This document shows positions 1-8,981 of a stretch of DNA of 64,000 nucleotides, one piece after another. Under the pieces are notes generated by a model. The model was not told where the DNA came from, did not search any database, and saw nothing but the letters and a program-made list of their open reading frames with translations. A program made the position numbers and the translations under genes. Position 1 is the first letter of the stretch; every line of letters begins with the position of its first letter. Source of the stretch: Actinopolyspora alba (lineage in GTDB: Bacteria > Actinomycetota > Actinomycetes > Mycobacteriales > Pseudonocardiaceae); the NCBI RefSeq assembly GCF_900112765.1, contig NZ_FOMZ01000008.1, positions 62,001 to 126,000 of the forward strand, in the 5' to 3' direction.

Positions 1-1
1 C

Positions 2-202
2 GTGTTGGGCAGTCTCGCCTACCGGCCGCTGAAGTGGCTGGCGGGGTTCGTGGGCGCGGGGCTGACGTTCGCCGCGATCAGTGACACCTGCGCGATGGCT
101 CGACTGCTGGGCATGCTGCCGCACAACCGGAGGAGCGCGGTGGATCCGGAAGCCGCGCTGTCCGCCGTCACCGCCGCCGAACCGGGCGCGCCGCATGCGT
201 GA
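2..202 (+). CDS. YgaP-like (DUF2892) transmembrane domain protein, C-terminal part
   Basis: The first 66 residues seen look like the end of a protein with a YgaP/DUF2892 membrane domain: a Pro-Leu-Lys-Trp-Leu-Ala-Gly stretch, a glycine/alanine-rich membrane segment and the family-like motif Asp-Thr-Cys-Ala-Met-Ala with Leu-Leu-Gly. The family normally has two membrane helices and is often fused to a rhodanese domain. Only about one and a half helices are in the window, so the gene probably starts upstream; the first GTG here is probably internal. It sits 93 bases before a TauE/SafE exporter, and rhodanese/YgaP proteins are commonly paired with such exporters in sulfur-handling operons. The pairing supports a sulfur role, but the rhodanese part is not visible. 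Confidence 0.6.
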   Translation: MLGSLAYRPLKWLAGFVGAGLTFAAISDTCAMARLLGMLPHNRRSAVDPEAALSAVTAAEPGAPHA

Positions 203-295
203 GGGCGGAACGAGCCGACCCCGGGCCTACCCGCGTAGGCACGACACCACGACGGACGGCCACGCGCCCGGGCACGCGACGCGGCGGGAAGCGGA

Positions 296-1081
296 ATGAT
301 CGCGGCGATCGCGTTCGGGGTGGTCATCGGGCTGGCGATGGGACTGCTCGGCGCCGGTGGTTCGATCCTGGCGGTTCCGGCGTTGGTCTACGGCGTCGGC
401 CTGCCGCTGCGGATCGCCATACCGGCATCGCTGTTGATCGTGGCGATCTCGGCGATCGGCGGGCTGCTGCCCCGGGCCCGACGCGAGAAGGTGCTCTGGC
501 CGGTGGCGCTGGTGTTCGGCGCGGCCGGGGTTCCGGCCGCGTTCGGGGGTGCCGCGCTCGGCAGGTTGCTGCCGGACCGCTGGCTGCTGGTGTCGTTCGC
601 GGTGCTCATGGTGGTGGTCGCGGTTCGGATGCTCACGGGCGGGGAAGCCCTGAGCGGCTCCTGCCGCACCGACACCGGTGGCATCGAGTGGCGCAGCTGC
701 CTGCCGAAATCGCTGCTGAGCGGTGCGGGTGTCGGAGCGTTGACCGGGCTGTTCGGAGTGGGTGGCGGTTTCGTGGTGGTTCCGGCCCTGACCCTGCTGC
801 TGGGACTGGCCGCGCAGCGGGCCGTGGCCACCTCACTGCTGGTGGTGCTGATCAACTCGGTGGCCGGGCTGGCCGCGCACTCCGGTGTCGTCGACGAGAT
901 CGAGTATCCGGTGGTGCTGGCGTTCGCGATCACCGCGCTGGTGGTCTCGGCACTGGCCGCGCGGCTGACCGCGCGACTGCGGGCGGAGACGATCCGGCAC
1001 TGGTTCGGCTACGTGGTGCTGGTGATCGCGATCGGTGTGGGAGTGGCGGCGTTGACCAACCCGTCGGCGCTGGGCGGTTGA
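296..1081 (+). CDS. TauE/SafE family sulfite/anion exporter
   Basis: A 261-residue integral membrane protein with about eight hydrophobic segments in two related halves. Each half carries the family glycine motif: Gly-Leu-Leu-Gly-Ala-Gly-Gly-Ser near residue 17 and Gly-Leu-Phe-Gly-Val-Gly-Gly-Gly near residue 152. The second motif is followed by Pro-Ala-Leu and an Ala-Thr-Ser-Leu-Leu-Val helix typical of TauE/SafE. Length is normal for the family, which moves sulfite, sulfonates or related anions across the cytoplasmic membrane. The ATG follows a GGGAAGCGGA ribosome-site-like stretch. The preceding YgaP-like gene suggests a small sulfur detoxification or export operon. The exact substrate cannot be read from sequence. 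Confidence 0.85.
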   Translation: MIAAIAFGVVIGLAMGLLGAGGSILAVPALVYGVGLPLRIAIPASLLIVAISAIGGLLPRARREKVLWPVALVFGAAGVPAAFGGAALGRLLPDRWLLVSFAVLMVVVAVRMLTGGEALSGSCRTDTGGIEWRSCLPKSLLSGAGVGALTGLFGVGGGFVVVPALTLLLGLAAQRAVATSLLVVLINSVAGLAAHSGVVDEIEYPVVLAFAITALVVSALAARLTARLRAETIRHWFGYVVLVIAIGVGVAALTNPSALGG

Positions 1082-1308
1082 TGCCGAAGGTCAGGCCGGG
1101 GAGCACGAGAAGTTCTTCGATTCCGGACCGTGGCGTGGCCACTGTGGGCGAGCACACCGCCTTCCGATTCCCGCCAACCGGAAACCTCGGCAAAACCGGG
1201 AACGAAGATCACTCTTAAGGCCGTCGTTTTTCACTCTTTAGAGGGATACGCTTCCCGTTACTTCACTTGATCCGACCCCGACGCCACTCGCACGCGGAAG
1301 GGGTTCGC

Positions 1309-4191
1309 ATGCTCAGTAGTACTCGTCCGTCCGAATCGTTCGCCGTGTCGAGCCGAGTCCCACCGGTACTGGTGGGCCGTGAAGAAGAGCTCGACACCGT
1401 TACGGAACTGGTGCTCTCCCCTCCTGCCGTGCTGCTGCTGGAGGGGGAAGCGGGCGTGGGCAAAACACGCCTGATCCGCGAATCACTGGAACGCCCCGAG
1501 ATCGAGCGCACCATCCTGACCGGGGCCTGCCAGCCGCTCCAGGACCCCTTCCCCTACGGGCCGGTGATCGACGCGCTACGCGACCTCGATCCGCTCCCCG
1601 ACCCCGCACACCTCAATCCCGTCACCGGCGCGCTGCGCAGGCTGCTTCCCGAACTGGGCGAGTTCCTGCCCCCGACCCCGGAGCCGCTCGGTGACACGGC
1701 GGCGGAACGACACCAGTTGTTCCGCGGCGTGCACGCGCTGCTCGAAGCGAGCACTCCGGCGATCCTCGTGGTCGAGGACCTGCACTGGGCCGACGAGGGA
1801 ACCAGGGAACTGCTGCGGTTCCTGATCACCGATCAGCCCGGCGAACTGGCCCTCGTGCTGAGCTACCGCCGCGAGGAACTGGCCGGTGGCGTCCCCCTGG
1901 GAACGGCGTACCGACATCCGCGGCGGGCGCGCAGCGCGGTGATGACGCTGCGTCCGCTGAACACCGAGCAGGTGGGCACCCTGGCCGCGCACCTGCTGGG
2001 AACCGAGTCCGTCGAAGCGGGATTCGCTCGGGAGCTGCACGAGCGGACGGCCGGGCTTCCGTTCGTCGTGGCCGAGACGCTGCCGACGCTGCGCGCGCAG
2101 CGCGAGCGAAGACCCTACTCGGCCGGAGAGCTGAAAACGCTCGAACAGCTCGACGTGCCGGTGCTGCTGCGTGACGCGATGGCCGAGCGGTTGGGCGCAC
2201 TGCCCGAGCCCGTGACGCGCCTGGTGCACGCGGCGGCGGTACTGGGAACTCCGGCCGAGGCCGGGCTGCTGGGACGGATCGCGGGCGTGCCCGACGCGGC
2301 GCACCGGATCGTGTGGGCGCTGCGCGCCAACGTGCTGCACGAGGACGGCAACCTTCGTTACGGATTCCGGCACTGCCTGGCACGCCAGGCAGTGCACGAC
2401 ACGCTCACCGGCCCGGAACGCCGCGAACTGCACGAGCGCGCCCTGCGGTTGCTGTCCGAACAGGAGCGACCGCCGCTGATCCGGCTCGCCGAACACAGCA
2501 TGGGCTGCGGCAGGGTCGCGGACTGGCTGCACTACGGAACGGCAGCGGCCGACCGCGCGATCGAGACGGGTGACATCGCCACCGCCACGGAGCTGCTGTG
2601 CTCGCTGCTCGAGGAACCCTCGCTGTCGACGGGCGACGTGGATCGGCTCGCGGTGCGCTTCGGGCAGGCCGCGCTCGACGGGTTGGGGCAACACCCGGTC
2701 CCGTCCGCGTTGCGGCGGGTGCTGGCCGACCAGCGGCTCTCCGCGACCGCGCGGGGCGAGGTGCGTCTCAGCCTGGGACTGTTGTTGCTGCGGCAGAGCG
2801 ACTGCCCGGGGACGGCGCGGGGTGAGCTGGAGCTCGCCGTGGCGGAACTGCGGGAGCTGCCGGAACGGGCCGCGGTGGGCATGGCGGCGCTGGCGCAGGC
2901 ACACGTGGGAACCACGCCGTACGAGCGGTGTTCGGAGTGGACCGGTCGGGCGGAGATCGTGCTCGACGAAACCGGCAGCACGGCGGTGCGCTCGGAGTTG
3001 CTCGCCAACGTGCTGCCCAGCCGGATGTTCGGCGGGGACTGTTCGACGGCGTGGCGGCACTTCGAACGGCTGCCCCCTGCGACGGGAGCGGGTCCGGAGC
3101 ATCATCACATCGCACGGATCCACGGCAACGTCGCCGACGCCTACACGTGGTTGGGGGAGTACTCGGCGGCCCGCGACCACCTGACCGAGGCGCTGGGGCT
3201 GGCTCGCGCGGCGGGCGGCAGCCCCTACCTGGACAGCACACTGCGCAGCACCGATATCCGGCTGCGCTGGATGACCGGCGCATGGGAGGAGCTGGTCGAG
3301 AACGCGGAGCGGCTGCTGCGGGACCACGGACAACTTCGGCCGGTGGCGGTGGAGCTCGCGCTGGTGCTGGGAATGGACGCCGTCACTCGGGGAGACTGGG
3401 AGGCCGCCGAGCGGTGGCTCGCCGCGACCGGAGTGGACACCCCGGACGACTCCTTCACTCCGGTGGTGATCGCGGCGGGGGCAACCAGGGTCCGGCTGCG
3501 GCTGCTGCGCGGGGACTCGCCAGGGGCGGTGAACGCGGCCGATCACGCGGTACGGGTGGTGCGGCGCAAGGGAATCTGGATCTGGGCGAGCGAGCTGCTG
3601 CCCAACGCCGTGGCTGCCTACGCGCGACTCGACAGGGGCACCGAGGCCGGACAGCTGATCGACGAGTTCACCGCGGCGACCGCGAACCGGCGGAGCCCGC
3701 TGATCGCCCCGGCCACGGCGGCGGCGCGGGCGTCCCACTGCGAGGGCGCGGGGCGGTTCGCCAGGGCGGCCGAGTGGTGGGAAACGGCCCGGGCGGGCTA
3801 TGCGGCGCTGCCGCAGCCGTACAGTGCCGCCCTCGCCCGGGAGCGCGTCGTTGCCCAACAACTCCGGTCCGGGGACGATTCCGCCGCGGCGCGAATGTCC
3901 GAAGTGATCGGTTCGTTCGAACGTCTGGGTGCGGGCAGGGACGCCGCGCGCTGCAGACAGCTGCTGCGCGACAGCGGGGTTGCACCGCCGTCGTCGCGGC
4001 GGGGACGCAGGGGGTACGGTGCCGAGCTCTCGCCCCGGGAGCGTGACGTGGCGAGACTGGTGGGTCTGGGCAACACGAACCGGGAGATAGCCGCGCTGCT
4101 GTTCCTGTCACCGCGAACCGTGGAGCAGCACGTGGCGAAGGTGATTCGGAAGCTGGGAGTAACCTCCCGCACCGAAGTCCGGACCGAGTAA
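1309..4191 (+). CDS. Large LuxR-family (LAL-type) ATPase transcriptional regulator
   Basis: About 960 residues. The N-terminal AAA-type ATPase has a Walker A motif Gly-Glu-Ala-Gly-Val-Gly-Lys-Thr at about 46-53 and a Walker B region Ile-Leu-Val-Val-Glu-Asp-Leu-His-Trp-Ala-Asp at about 152-162. A long alpha-helical, TPR-like middle follows, and a LuxR-type helix-turn-helix (Leu-Ser-Pro-Arg-Glu-Arg-Asp-Val through Arg-Thr-Val-Glu-Gln-His-Val) occupies about 906-960. This is the MalT/LAL architecture, in which a ligand and ATP control DNA binding. I chose ATG 1309 because GGAAGGGG lies just before it; an in-frame TTG at 1267 would add 14 residues. It is a single gene facing a convergent protease gene, with repeat locus 1 and a terminator between. 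The inducer and targets are unknown. Confidence 0.85.
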   Translation: MLSSTRPSESFAVSSRVPPVLVGREEELDTVTELVLSPPAVLLLEGEAGVGKTRLIRESLERPEIERTILTGACQPLQDPFPYGPVIDALRDLDPLPDPAHLNPVTGALRRLLPELGEFLPPTPEPLGDTAAERHQLFRGVHALLEASTPAILVVEDLHWADEGTRELLRFLITDQPGELALVLSYRREELAGGVPLGTAYRHPRRARSAVMTLRPLNTEQVGTLAAHLLGTESVEAGFARELHERTAGLPFVVAETLPTLRAQRERRPYSAGELKTLEQLDVPVLLRDAMAERLGALPEPVTRLVHAAAVLGTPAEAGLLGRIAGVPDAAHRIVWALRANVLHEDGNLRYGFRHCLARQAVHDTLTGPERRELHERALRLLSEQERPPLIRLAEHSMGCGRVADWLHYGTAAADRAIETGDIATATELLCSLLEEPSLSTGDVDRLAVRFGQAALDGLGQHPVPSALRRVLADQRLSATARGEVRLSLGLLLLRQSDCPGTARGELELAVAELRELPERAAVGMAALAQAHVGTTPYERCSEWTGRAEIVLDETGSTAVRSELLANVLPSRMFGGDCSTAWRHFERLPPATGAGPEHHHIARIHGNVADAYTWLGEYSAARDHLTEALGLARAAGGSPYLDSTLRSTDIRLRWMTGAWEELVENAERLLRDHGQLRPVAVELALVLGMDAVTRGDWEAAERWLAATGVDTPDDSFTPVVIAAGATRVRLRLLRGDSPGAVNAADHAVRVVRRKGIWIWASELLPNAVAAYARLDRGTEAGQLIDEFTAATANRRSPLIAPATAAARASHCEGAGRFARAAEWWETARAGYAALPQPYSAALARERVVAQQLRSGDDSAAARMSEVIGSFERLGAGRDAARCRQLLRDSGVAPPSSRRGRRGYGAELSPRERDVARLVGLGNTNREIAALLFLSPRTVEQHVAKVIRKLGVTSRTEVRTE

Positions 4192-4230
4192 CTGTGAGTT
4201 CTCCTGAGCAGGCTGCTTCGGGGCTCGGAT

Positions 4231-4545
4231 AGCGGAACCTCCGGCACGGCTCTCGCTGCGGGGATGCCCGACATCGAGTAGTTACTGCACAACGTCGGGC
4301 CTTCCTCGCGAGAACCGCACCGGAGAACCCGCGGCGGTGCCGATCGCGAGGGTGGTCGGAGTGCGGCCTACGGCAGTGGTGGGAGTTCGGCACCGTTGCG
4401 GTCCCACGGCGCGGCGATTTCGCGAGAAATTGACGCCGCGTGGGGTCGTACCGCCCTGCCGGGGCGGCGATTTCGCGAGAAATTGCCGGAGCTGGGATCA
4501 CACCGCCGCACCGGGGCGTCAATTTCGCGAGAAGTTGCCGCCGCT
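4231..4545 (+). repeat. Composite palindromic repeat, locus 1 (arm plus three hairpins)
   Basis: This is the fullest copy of a repeat family found at seven intergenic sites in the window. The arm begins CGGAACCT and contains a GGCTCTCGC/GCGAGAACC outer pair around an inner GCCCGAC (4266-4272) and GTCGGGC (4294-4300). It continues through GTGCGG-rich sequence. Three hairpins follow, with cores at 4417-4430, 4470-4483 and 4522-4535. Each is a stem of about 7 bp around GCGA, and starts are 53 and 52 bp apart. The element fills most of the space between the convergent LuxR and protease genes and has no open frame of its own. Function unknown. Confidence 0.8.
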
Positions 4546-4610
4546 CCTGCTGCCCGGCCCCAATCCGGGAGCAAGGCCGGATCTCACGACGATCCCTATC
4601 GCACACACGA

Positions 4611-4644
4611 GGGACCTCCCGCCGTGGGAGCGGCGGGAGGTCCC
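4611..4644. terminator. Bidirectional terminator hairpin
   Basis: Perfect 14-bp inverted repeat, GGGACCTCCCGCCG and its complement, around a 6-base loop TGGGAG. It lies 29 bases past the stop of the minus-strand protease gene and downstream of the convergent LuxR gene. There is no strong T run, as is usual in high-GC actinobacteria. Confidence 0.8.
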
Positions 4645-4672
4645 CTTCGGTCGTGCCCGACAGGGCCGGTGC

Positions 4673-6181
4673 TCAGGCGAAGCAGTACACCGTGCCGAAG
4701 TCGTAGCAATCGATCTGGTGCGTGGCCGAGCCGGTGGCACCCTCGTCGTCGGTGACGGTCAGCGTGGCGGTGAACTGGCCGCCGCCGTAGCTGTGGCCGA
4801 CGGTGCTTCCGGTCGCGGTGGCACCGTCACCGAACTGCCAGGAGTAGCCCACCACGGAACCGTCCGAGTCACTGGAGCCGGTGGCGTCGAAGTCACAACC
4901 GGCCGTGGAGCAGTTCACGGTGAACGAAGCGGTGGGAGCGCTGTTCTCCGGCGGCTGCGGGTCCCCACCGTCGCTCTCACCCACGTAGAGCAGCTTGTTG
5001 GGCGAACCGGCGCCGATACCGGAGATCTTGCCGGTGCTGGCGTTGTTCACCATGCTGTCGCGGACCTCCGCCGGAGACGCGGAGGGGGTGTCGGCGAGCA
5101 GCAGCGCGGCGGCACCGACGACGTGCGGGGTGGCCATGGAGGTACCGCTGATCGTGTTGGTGTCGGTGTCGCTGCCGATCCAGGCCGAGGTGATGTTGCT
5201 GCCGGGCGCGTAGATGTCCAGGCAGTCACCGTAGTTGGAGTAGCTGGCCTCGGCGTCCTGGCTGTTGGTGGCACCGACCGTGATGGCCTCCTCGACCCTG
5301 GCCGGCGAGTAGTCGCAGGCGTCGGCCGAGGAATTCCCGGCGGCGATGCCGTAGGTGACCCCAGCGGCGATGGAACTGCTCACCGCGTCGTCCACCGCGC
5401 TGCTGGCGGAACCGCCCAGGCTCATGTTGGCGACGGCGGGACCGTCGGCGTTCTGGGTGACCCAGTCGATGCCGTCGATGACGCCCGCGTAGGACCCGCT
5501 GCCCTGGCAGTCGAGCACGCGCACGCCGACCAGGTCGACGTTCTTGGCGACGCCGTACTCGGCACCACCGACGGTGCCCGCCACGTGCGTGCCGTGCCCG
5601 TTGCAGTCGTTGGCCACGGAGTCACCGTCGACGAAGTCGTAACCGCTCGAGGCACGGCCCCCGAAGGTCTCGTGGCTGGTCCTGATGCCGGTGTCGATCA
5701 CGTAGGCCGTGACTCCCGCGCCACCGTTGGGATAGGTGTAGGAGTCGTCCAACGGCAGATCGCGCTGGTCGAGCCGGTCGAGGCCGTACGAGGGCGGGTT
5801 GTCCTGAGTGCCGAGCGCGTGCACGCGGCGGTTCTGCTCGACGTACTTGACGCTGGGATCCGCCGCCAGCCGTTCGGCCGCCGTCTCGTTCATCGCGGCG
5901 GAGTAGCCGCGCAACGCGGTTTCGTAGGTCCGCTGGATCTCGCCTCCGTAGCGTTGGCTGAGATCGGTGGCCGCCGCACTCACTCCGCCGGGCCCGGTGG
6001 CCGCGGCGTCCTCGAAGACGACGATGTACTCGCCTGCCACGGCCGCCTCGGCATCGGCGTTCCTGATCTCGCCCGTCGCGGCCTGCGCGGGCAGTGCCGT
6101 GGCCAGACCGAAGGATGTCGCCACGGCGGCACCTAGGCACAGGCCTGCGAACCTGCGCCGCCCCGTTCTCGGGTGCTGCAT
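4673..6181 (-). CDS. Secreted subtilisin-family (S8) serine protease with PKD domain
   Basis: A 502-residue exported protease. A signal peptide ends near Ala-Gln-Ala at 32-34. An I9-type propeptide follows (about 48-122; Glu-Tyr-Ile-Val-Val-Phe). The peptidase S8 domain has Asp163 (Val-Ile-Asp-Thr-Gly), His197 (Gly-His-Gly-Thr-His-Val), oxyanion Asn283 and nucleophile Ser348 (Gly-Thr-Ser-Met-Ala-Thr-Pro). All catalytic residues are present. The C-terminal part (about 413-490) is a PKD domain with Tyr-Ser-Trp-Gln-Phe-Gly-Asp-Gly, often used to bind surfaces or substrates, and the protein ends in a short Cys-containing tail. ATG 6181 has AGGAGGAACG directly upstream, so the longer frame reaching 6433 is not needed. 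It resembles proteinase K/aqualysin-type extracellular proteases. It is a single gene with a 560-base upstream region. Confidence 0.93.
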   Translation of the reverse strand: MQHPRTGRRRFAGLCLGAAVATSFGLATALPAQAATGEIRNADAEAAVAGEYIVVFEDAAATGPGGVSAAATDLSQRYGGEIQRTYETALRGYSAAMNETAAERLAADPSVKYVEQNRRVHALGTQDNPPSYGLDRLDQRDLPLDDSYTYPNGGAGVTAYVIDTGIRTSHETFGGRASSGYDFVDGDSVANDCNGHGTHVAGTVGGAEYGVAKNVDLVGVRVLDCQGSGSYAGVIDGIDWVTQNADGPAVANMSLGGSASSAVDDAVSSSIAAGVTYGIAAGNSSADACDYSPARVEEAITVGATNSQDAEASYSNYGDCLDIYAPGSNITSAWIGSDTDTNTISGTSMATPHVVGAAALLLADTPSASPAEVRDSMVNNASTGKISGIGAGSPNKLLYVGESDGGDPQPPENSAPTASFTVNCSTAGCDFDATGSSDSDGSVVGYSWQFGDGATATGSTVGHSYGGGQFTATLTVTDDEGATGSATHQIDCYDFGTVYCFA

Positions 6182-6745
6182 CGTTCCTCCTGCTGATCGC
6201 GCCGCTGTCGAGCGGCGGGAACGGTTTCCGTCCACCGCGCACGCCCCGGGGTCTTCGGCACCCGACCCCGGTGAAGTGGCTGTGAACAGTGCCCAGAACG
6301 ATCGGCCCACGATCGCCGAGGAACAATCCGTGAAACCGTAGGTACGGATACTTAGGGAACGGAATTCGCCGTTCCCGGAATTCACCGACGGCCGAGCCTC
6401 GACAGTGGCAACCAACCCTCGTGCCCACCGCATTCGTGGCTGGAATCGGCGAGCTGCGAAGAATCACTCGGAGAGCCACACCGAACCGGTGCGGAAACAC
6501 GCCCCACTCCGGACACCGGGGACTTTAATACTGTTGTCACAACACGAAACCCTTACTCAGCGGTAGTAACGAATCGATTCACAGCGTCGGCCTTTCCGCC
6601 GCACACATCACGGAGATTTCGCGGTGCGCACGGAGTTGACAGTTTTCCCAACGAACAGGAAAACCGGGAAATACGGTACCGAAAAACCCGAGGAAAGCCG
6701 GCGGGGCGCGCCCGATACTCACCCGATGGTGTAACGCATTCGCCG
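6182..6745. promoter_or_regulatory. Gene-free promoter region of the protease gene, with two inverted repeats
   Basis: No gene is visible in these 564 bases between two minus-strand genes. The region is clearly less GC-rich than its surroundings. It holds a perfect 8-bp inverted repeat GGGAACGG/CCGTTCCC with a 6-base loop (6355-6376), and a 13-bp palindrome TGTTGTCACAACA (6532-6544). Both could be operators or structured leader elements for the protease. I cannot place a promoter with confidence. Confidence 0.4.
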
Positions 6746-8242
6746 CTAGGCGAGTTCGCCGTACTCACCGAACCAGTAGGCCAACCGCCCCCGTCGTCCC
6801 ACGGCACGGAGCCTGCGCTCGGTCGCCGCGCGCTTGGCGCTGGTGGTCACGATCAGCAGCTGGTCACCGATCGCGATCCTGCTCTCGGGTTGCGGCACGA
6901 ACACGGATCCGCCGCGGATCAGCAGGGCGATCACGCTCGGTTCGGGCAGCTGCAGCTCCATGACCGTGACGTAGTGCAGCCGCGAGCCCTCCGGGACGGA
7001 TACGGTCAGCAGCTCCGCGTCGAGCACGTCCAGCGGTGCCGACTCGACCCGCACCTCACGGGCCCCCTCCGGGGTGATGATCCCCAGCAGTCGCGCCACC
7101 GGACGCAGGCTCGGCCCCTGCACGAGGGTGAAGACGACGACCAGCACGAACACGATGTCGACCAGCCGATCACTGCCCCGCACCCCGGCGACCACCGGGA
7201 AGGTGGCCAGCACGATGGGAACCGCACCGCGCAACCCAGCCCAGGACAGGAAGGCGTGCTCGCGCCAGGGAACCCGGAACGGCAGCAACGAGCCCGCCAC
7301 AGCGAGCGGACGCGCCACCAGCAGCAGCACGGATCCGATCACGAGCGCGGACAGTACCTCGTGGTAGAGCTCGCTGGGATCGACCAGCAGCCCCAGCAAC
7401 ACGAACAGTCCGATCTGAGCCAACCAACCGAGCCCCTCGGCGAACGAGCGAGTGGCCGAGCGGTGCGGCAGTCCGGTGTTGGCCAGCACCACCCCCGCGA
7501 GGTAGGCGGCGATGAACCCGCTCGCCTGCGCCACTCCCGCCGCGGCGAACGCCAGCGCCCCCAGGCCGAATGTGGCCAGCGGATACAGCCCCGAGGCGGG
7601 CAGCGCTATCCGCGGCAGCACGAGAGCCCCGATGCTCCCGAGCAGCAGTCCGAACAGCGCACCGACTCCGAGCTGGTAGAGCAACGAGCCCACCACGTGC
7701 CACGGACCCATCAGCAGCGGGGTGGAGCTGAGCAGCATGACAAGGATCACCGTCGGCGCGTCGTTGAAGCCGGACTCGGCCTCGAGCAGCCCGGCGGCGC
7801 GCCTGGGGATCGGCAGTACGCGCAGCACCGAGAACACCGCCGCCGCGTCGGTGGAGGACACGATCGCGCCGAGCAGCAGCGCCAGCTGCCAGTCGAGCCC
7901 CAGCAGCAGGTTCGCCGCCAGCGCCGTTATCCCCGCGCTGACTCCGACGCCGAGGGTGGCCAGCACACCGGCGGGGGCGAGCACTCTGGACACGTCGGAC
8001 CACTTGGTGGTCAGCCCTCCCTCCACCAGGATGACGGCCAACGCGGCGGTGCCGAGGTTCTGGGCCAACTGCGGATCGTCGAGCTCGATACCCAGCCCGT
8101 CCTCCCCCAGGAGCATCCCCAGCACCAGGAACAGCAACAGGCTGGGCAGTCCGATCCGGGCGGCGAACCTGGTGGCGATGATGCTTGCCAGCAGAACCAC
8201 ACCGCCCGCGAAAAGGGCCAGGTAGAGCTCCTGCAGGCTCAT
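6746..8242 (-). CDS. CPA1/NhaP-type potassium/proton antiporter with RCK_C domain
   Basis: A 498-residue membrane protein with about twelve hydrophobic segments. It has the Na+/H+ exchanger pattern: an N-terminal Leu-Gly-Met-Leu-Leu-Gly-Glu-Asp-Gly-Leu-Gly, Glu-Ser-Gly-Phe-Asn-Asp-Ala-Pro in the transport core, and Leu-Arg-Gly-Ala-Val-Pro-Ile. The last ~90 residues form a soluble RCK_C/TrkA-C-like domain (Asp-Val-Leu-Asp-Ala-Glu-Leu onward, with Ile-Gly-Asp-Gln-Leu-Leu-Ile-Val). This is the layout of NhaP2/CvrA-type K+/H+ antiporters, in which the cytoplasmic domain senses a ligand or ion. ATG 8242 has GGGGACGAG before it. Single gene; a role in ion and pH balance fits a salt-adapted organism, but that is inference. 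Confidence 0.88.
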   Translation of the reverse strand: MSLQELYLALFAGGVVLLASIIATRFAARIGLPSLLLFLVLGMLLGEDGLGIELDDPQLAQNLGTAALAVILVEGGLTTKWSDVSRVLAPAGVLATLGVGVSAGITALAANLLLGLDWQLALLLGAIVSSTDAAAVFSVLRVLPIPRRAAGLLEAESGFNDAPTVILVMLLSSTPLLMGPWHVVGSLLYQLGVGALFGLLLGSIGALVLPRIALPASGLYPLATFGLGALAFAAAGVAQASGFIAAYLAGVVLANTGLPHRSATRSFAEGLGWLAQIGLFVLLGLLVDPSELYHEVLSALVIGSVLLLVARPLAVAGSLLPFRVPWREHAFLSWAGLRGAVPIVLATFPVVAGVRGSDRLVDIVFVLVVVFTLVQGPSLRPVARLLGIITPEGAREVRVESAPLDVLDAELLTVSVPEGSRLHYVTVMELQLPEPSVIALLIRGGSVFVPQPESRIAIGDQLLIVTTSAKRAATERRLRAVGRRGRLAYWFGEYGELA

Positions 8243-8471
8243 CTCGTCCCCGATTCTCGGCCGGAGGCCACCGTCCGACGGCGGCGAGCACCGGCACGCG
8301 CGTCGTCACGCAACGGTGGGTCGGCCATCCAGTACACCAAGATCACCGGAAACGCGCGGCAGCGACGCGACCGCCGGGGTGCGACGGGAAGTCGTGCCAC
8401 CGGAACCGCGGCGGGTGGCGCCGCACACCGGCACTACCCAAGAAAGCTACCGTACAGTAACATCACGCGGC

Positions 8472-8927
8472 ATGACAGCCGAGTTCGACTGGGTAGCCGA
8501 CGCGATGAACAAGACCGTTCCCTGGGTTTCCACCGCGGGGATCGAGTTCTCCGAACTGGAGCGGCAGCGGGTCGTGTGCTCGCTGCGGGACGTGGCAGCA
8601 CAGCGGAACCACGTTGGTGGCCCGCACGCGGCGGTGATGTTCGGGCTCGCCGAGACCGCCTCGGGCGCGGTGACACTCGCCGCGTTCACCCCGCTGCTGG
8701 AGCGCGCCACACCACTCGTCGCCCGTTCCGAGATCGCCTACCGCAAGCTGGCACTCGGCGACCTGACCGCCGAAGCGGTGCTCGGCCGTGAGATCGACGA
8801 GGTGCGCGCCGAGCTCGACGGCGGAACCCGCCCCGAGTTCCCGGTGCACTGCACGATCCGGGACGGCGAGCACAACACGACCGGCGAGATGACGGTGTAC
8901 TGGACGCTGCGGCCGAACGACTCCTGA
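8472..8927 (+). CDS. DUF4442 / PaaI-like hotdog-fold protein
   Basis: A 151-residue soluble protein resembling the DUF4442/YiiD C-terminal hotdog family. Visible features are Asn-Lys-Thr-Val-Pro-Trp at 14-19, an alternating helix/strand pattern with Gly-Gly-Pro-His-Ala-Ala-Val-Met-Phe-Gly-Leu-Ala-Glu-Thr-Ala-Ser (the hotdog central helix), and a final strand Met-Thr-Val-Tyr-Trp-Thr-Leu-Arg. Hotdog proteins of this type are acyl-thioester hydrolases or binders, but no substrate can be assigned. I start at ATG 8472 because the family begins close to this point; the frame is open further upstream without a ribosome site. It is followed at once by a bidirectional hairpin and a convergent NUDIX gene. 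Confidence 0.7.
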   Translation: MTAEFDWVADAMNKTVPWVSTAGIEFSELERQRVVCSLRDVAAQRNHVGGPHAAVMFGLAETASGAVTLAAFTPLLERATPLVARSEIAYRKLALGDLTAEAVLGREIDEVRAELDGGTRPEFPVHCTIRDGEHNTTGEMTVYWTLRPNDS

Positions 8928-8930
8928 GTT

Positions 8931-8957
8931 CGAGGCCGTCGCAGCAGCGACGGCTCG
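8931..8957. terminator. Bidirectional terminator hairpin
   Basis: Inverted repeat CGAG(G)CCGTCGC / GCGACGGCTCG with one bulged G and a 4-base loop. It sits directly between the convergent DUF4442 and NUDIX genes, 4 bases after one stop and 24 before the other. Confidence 0.7.
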
Positions 8958-8981
8958 CCCCACGAAGCTCTCGACAGCCGG

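Noticed and set aside
1576-3861. A 761-codon minus-strand open frame
   Set aside because: Antisense to the LuxR-type regulator; composition biased and no domain visible.
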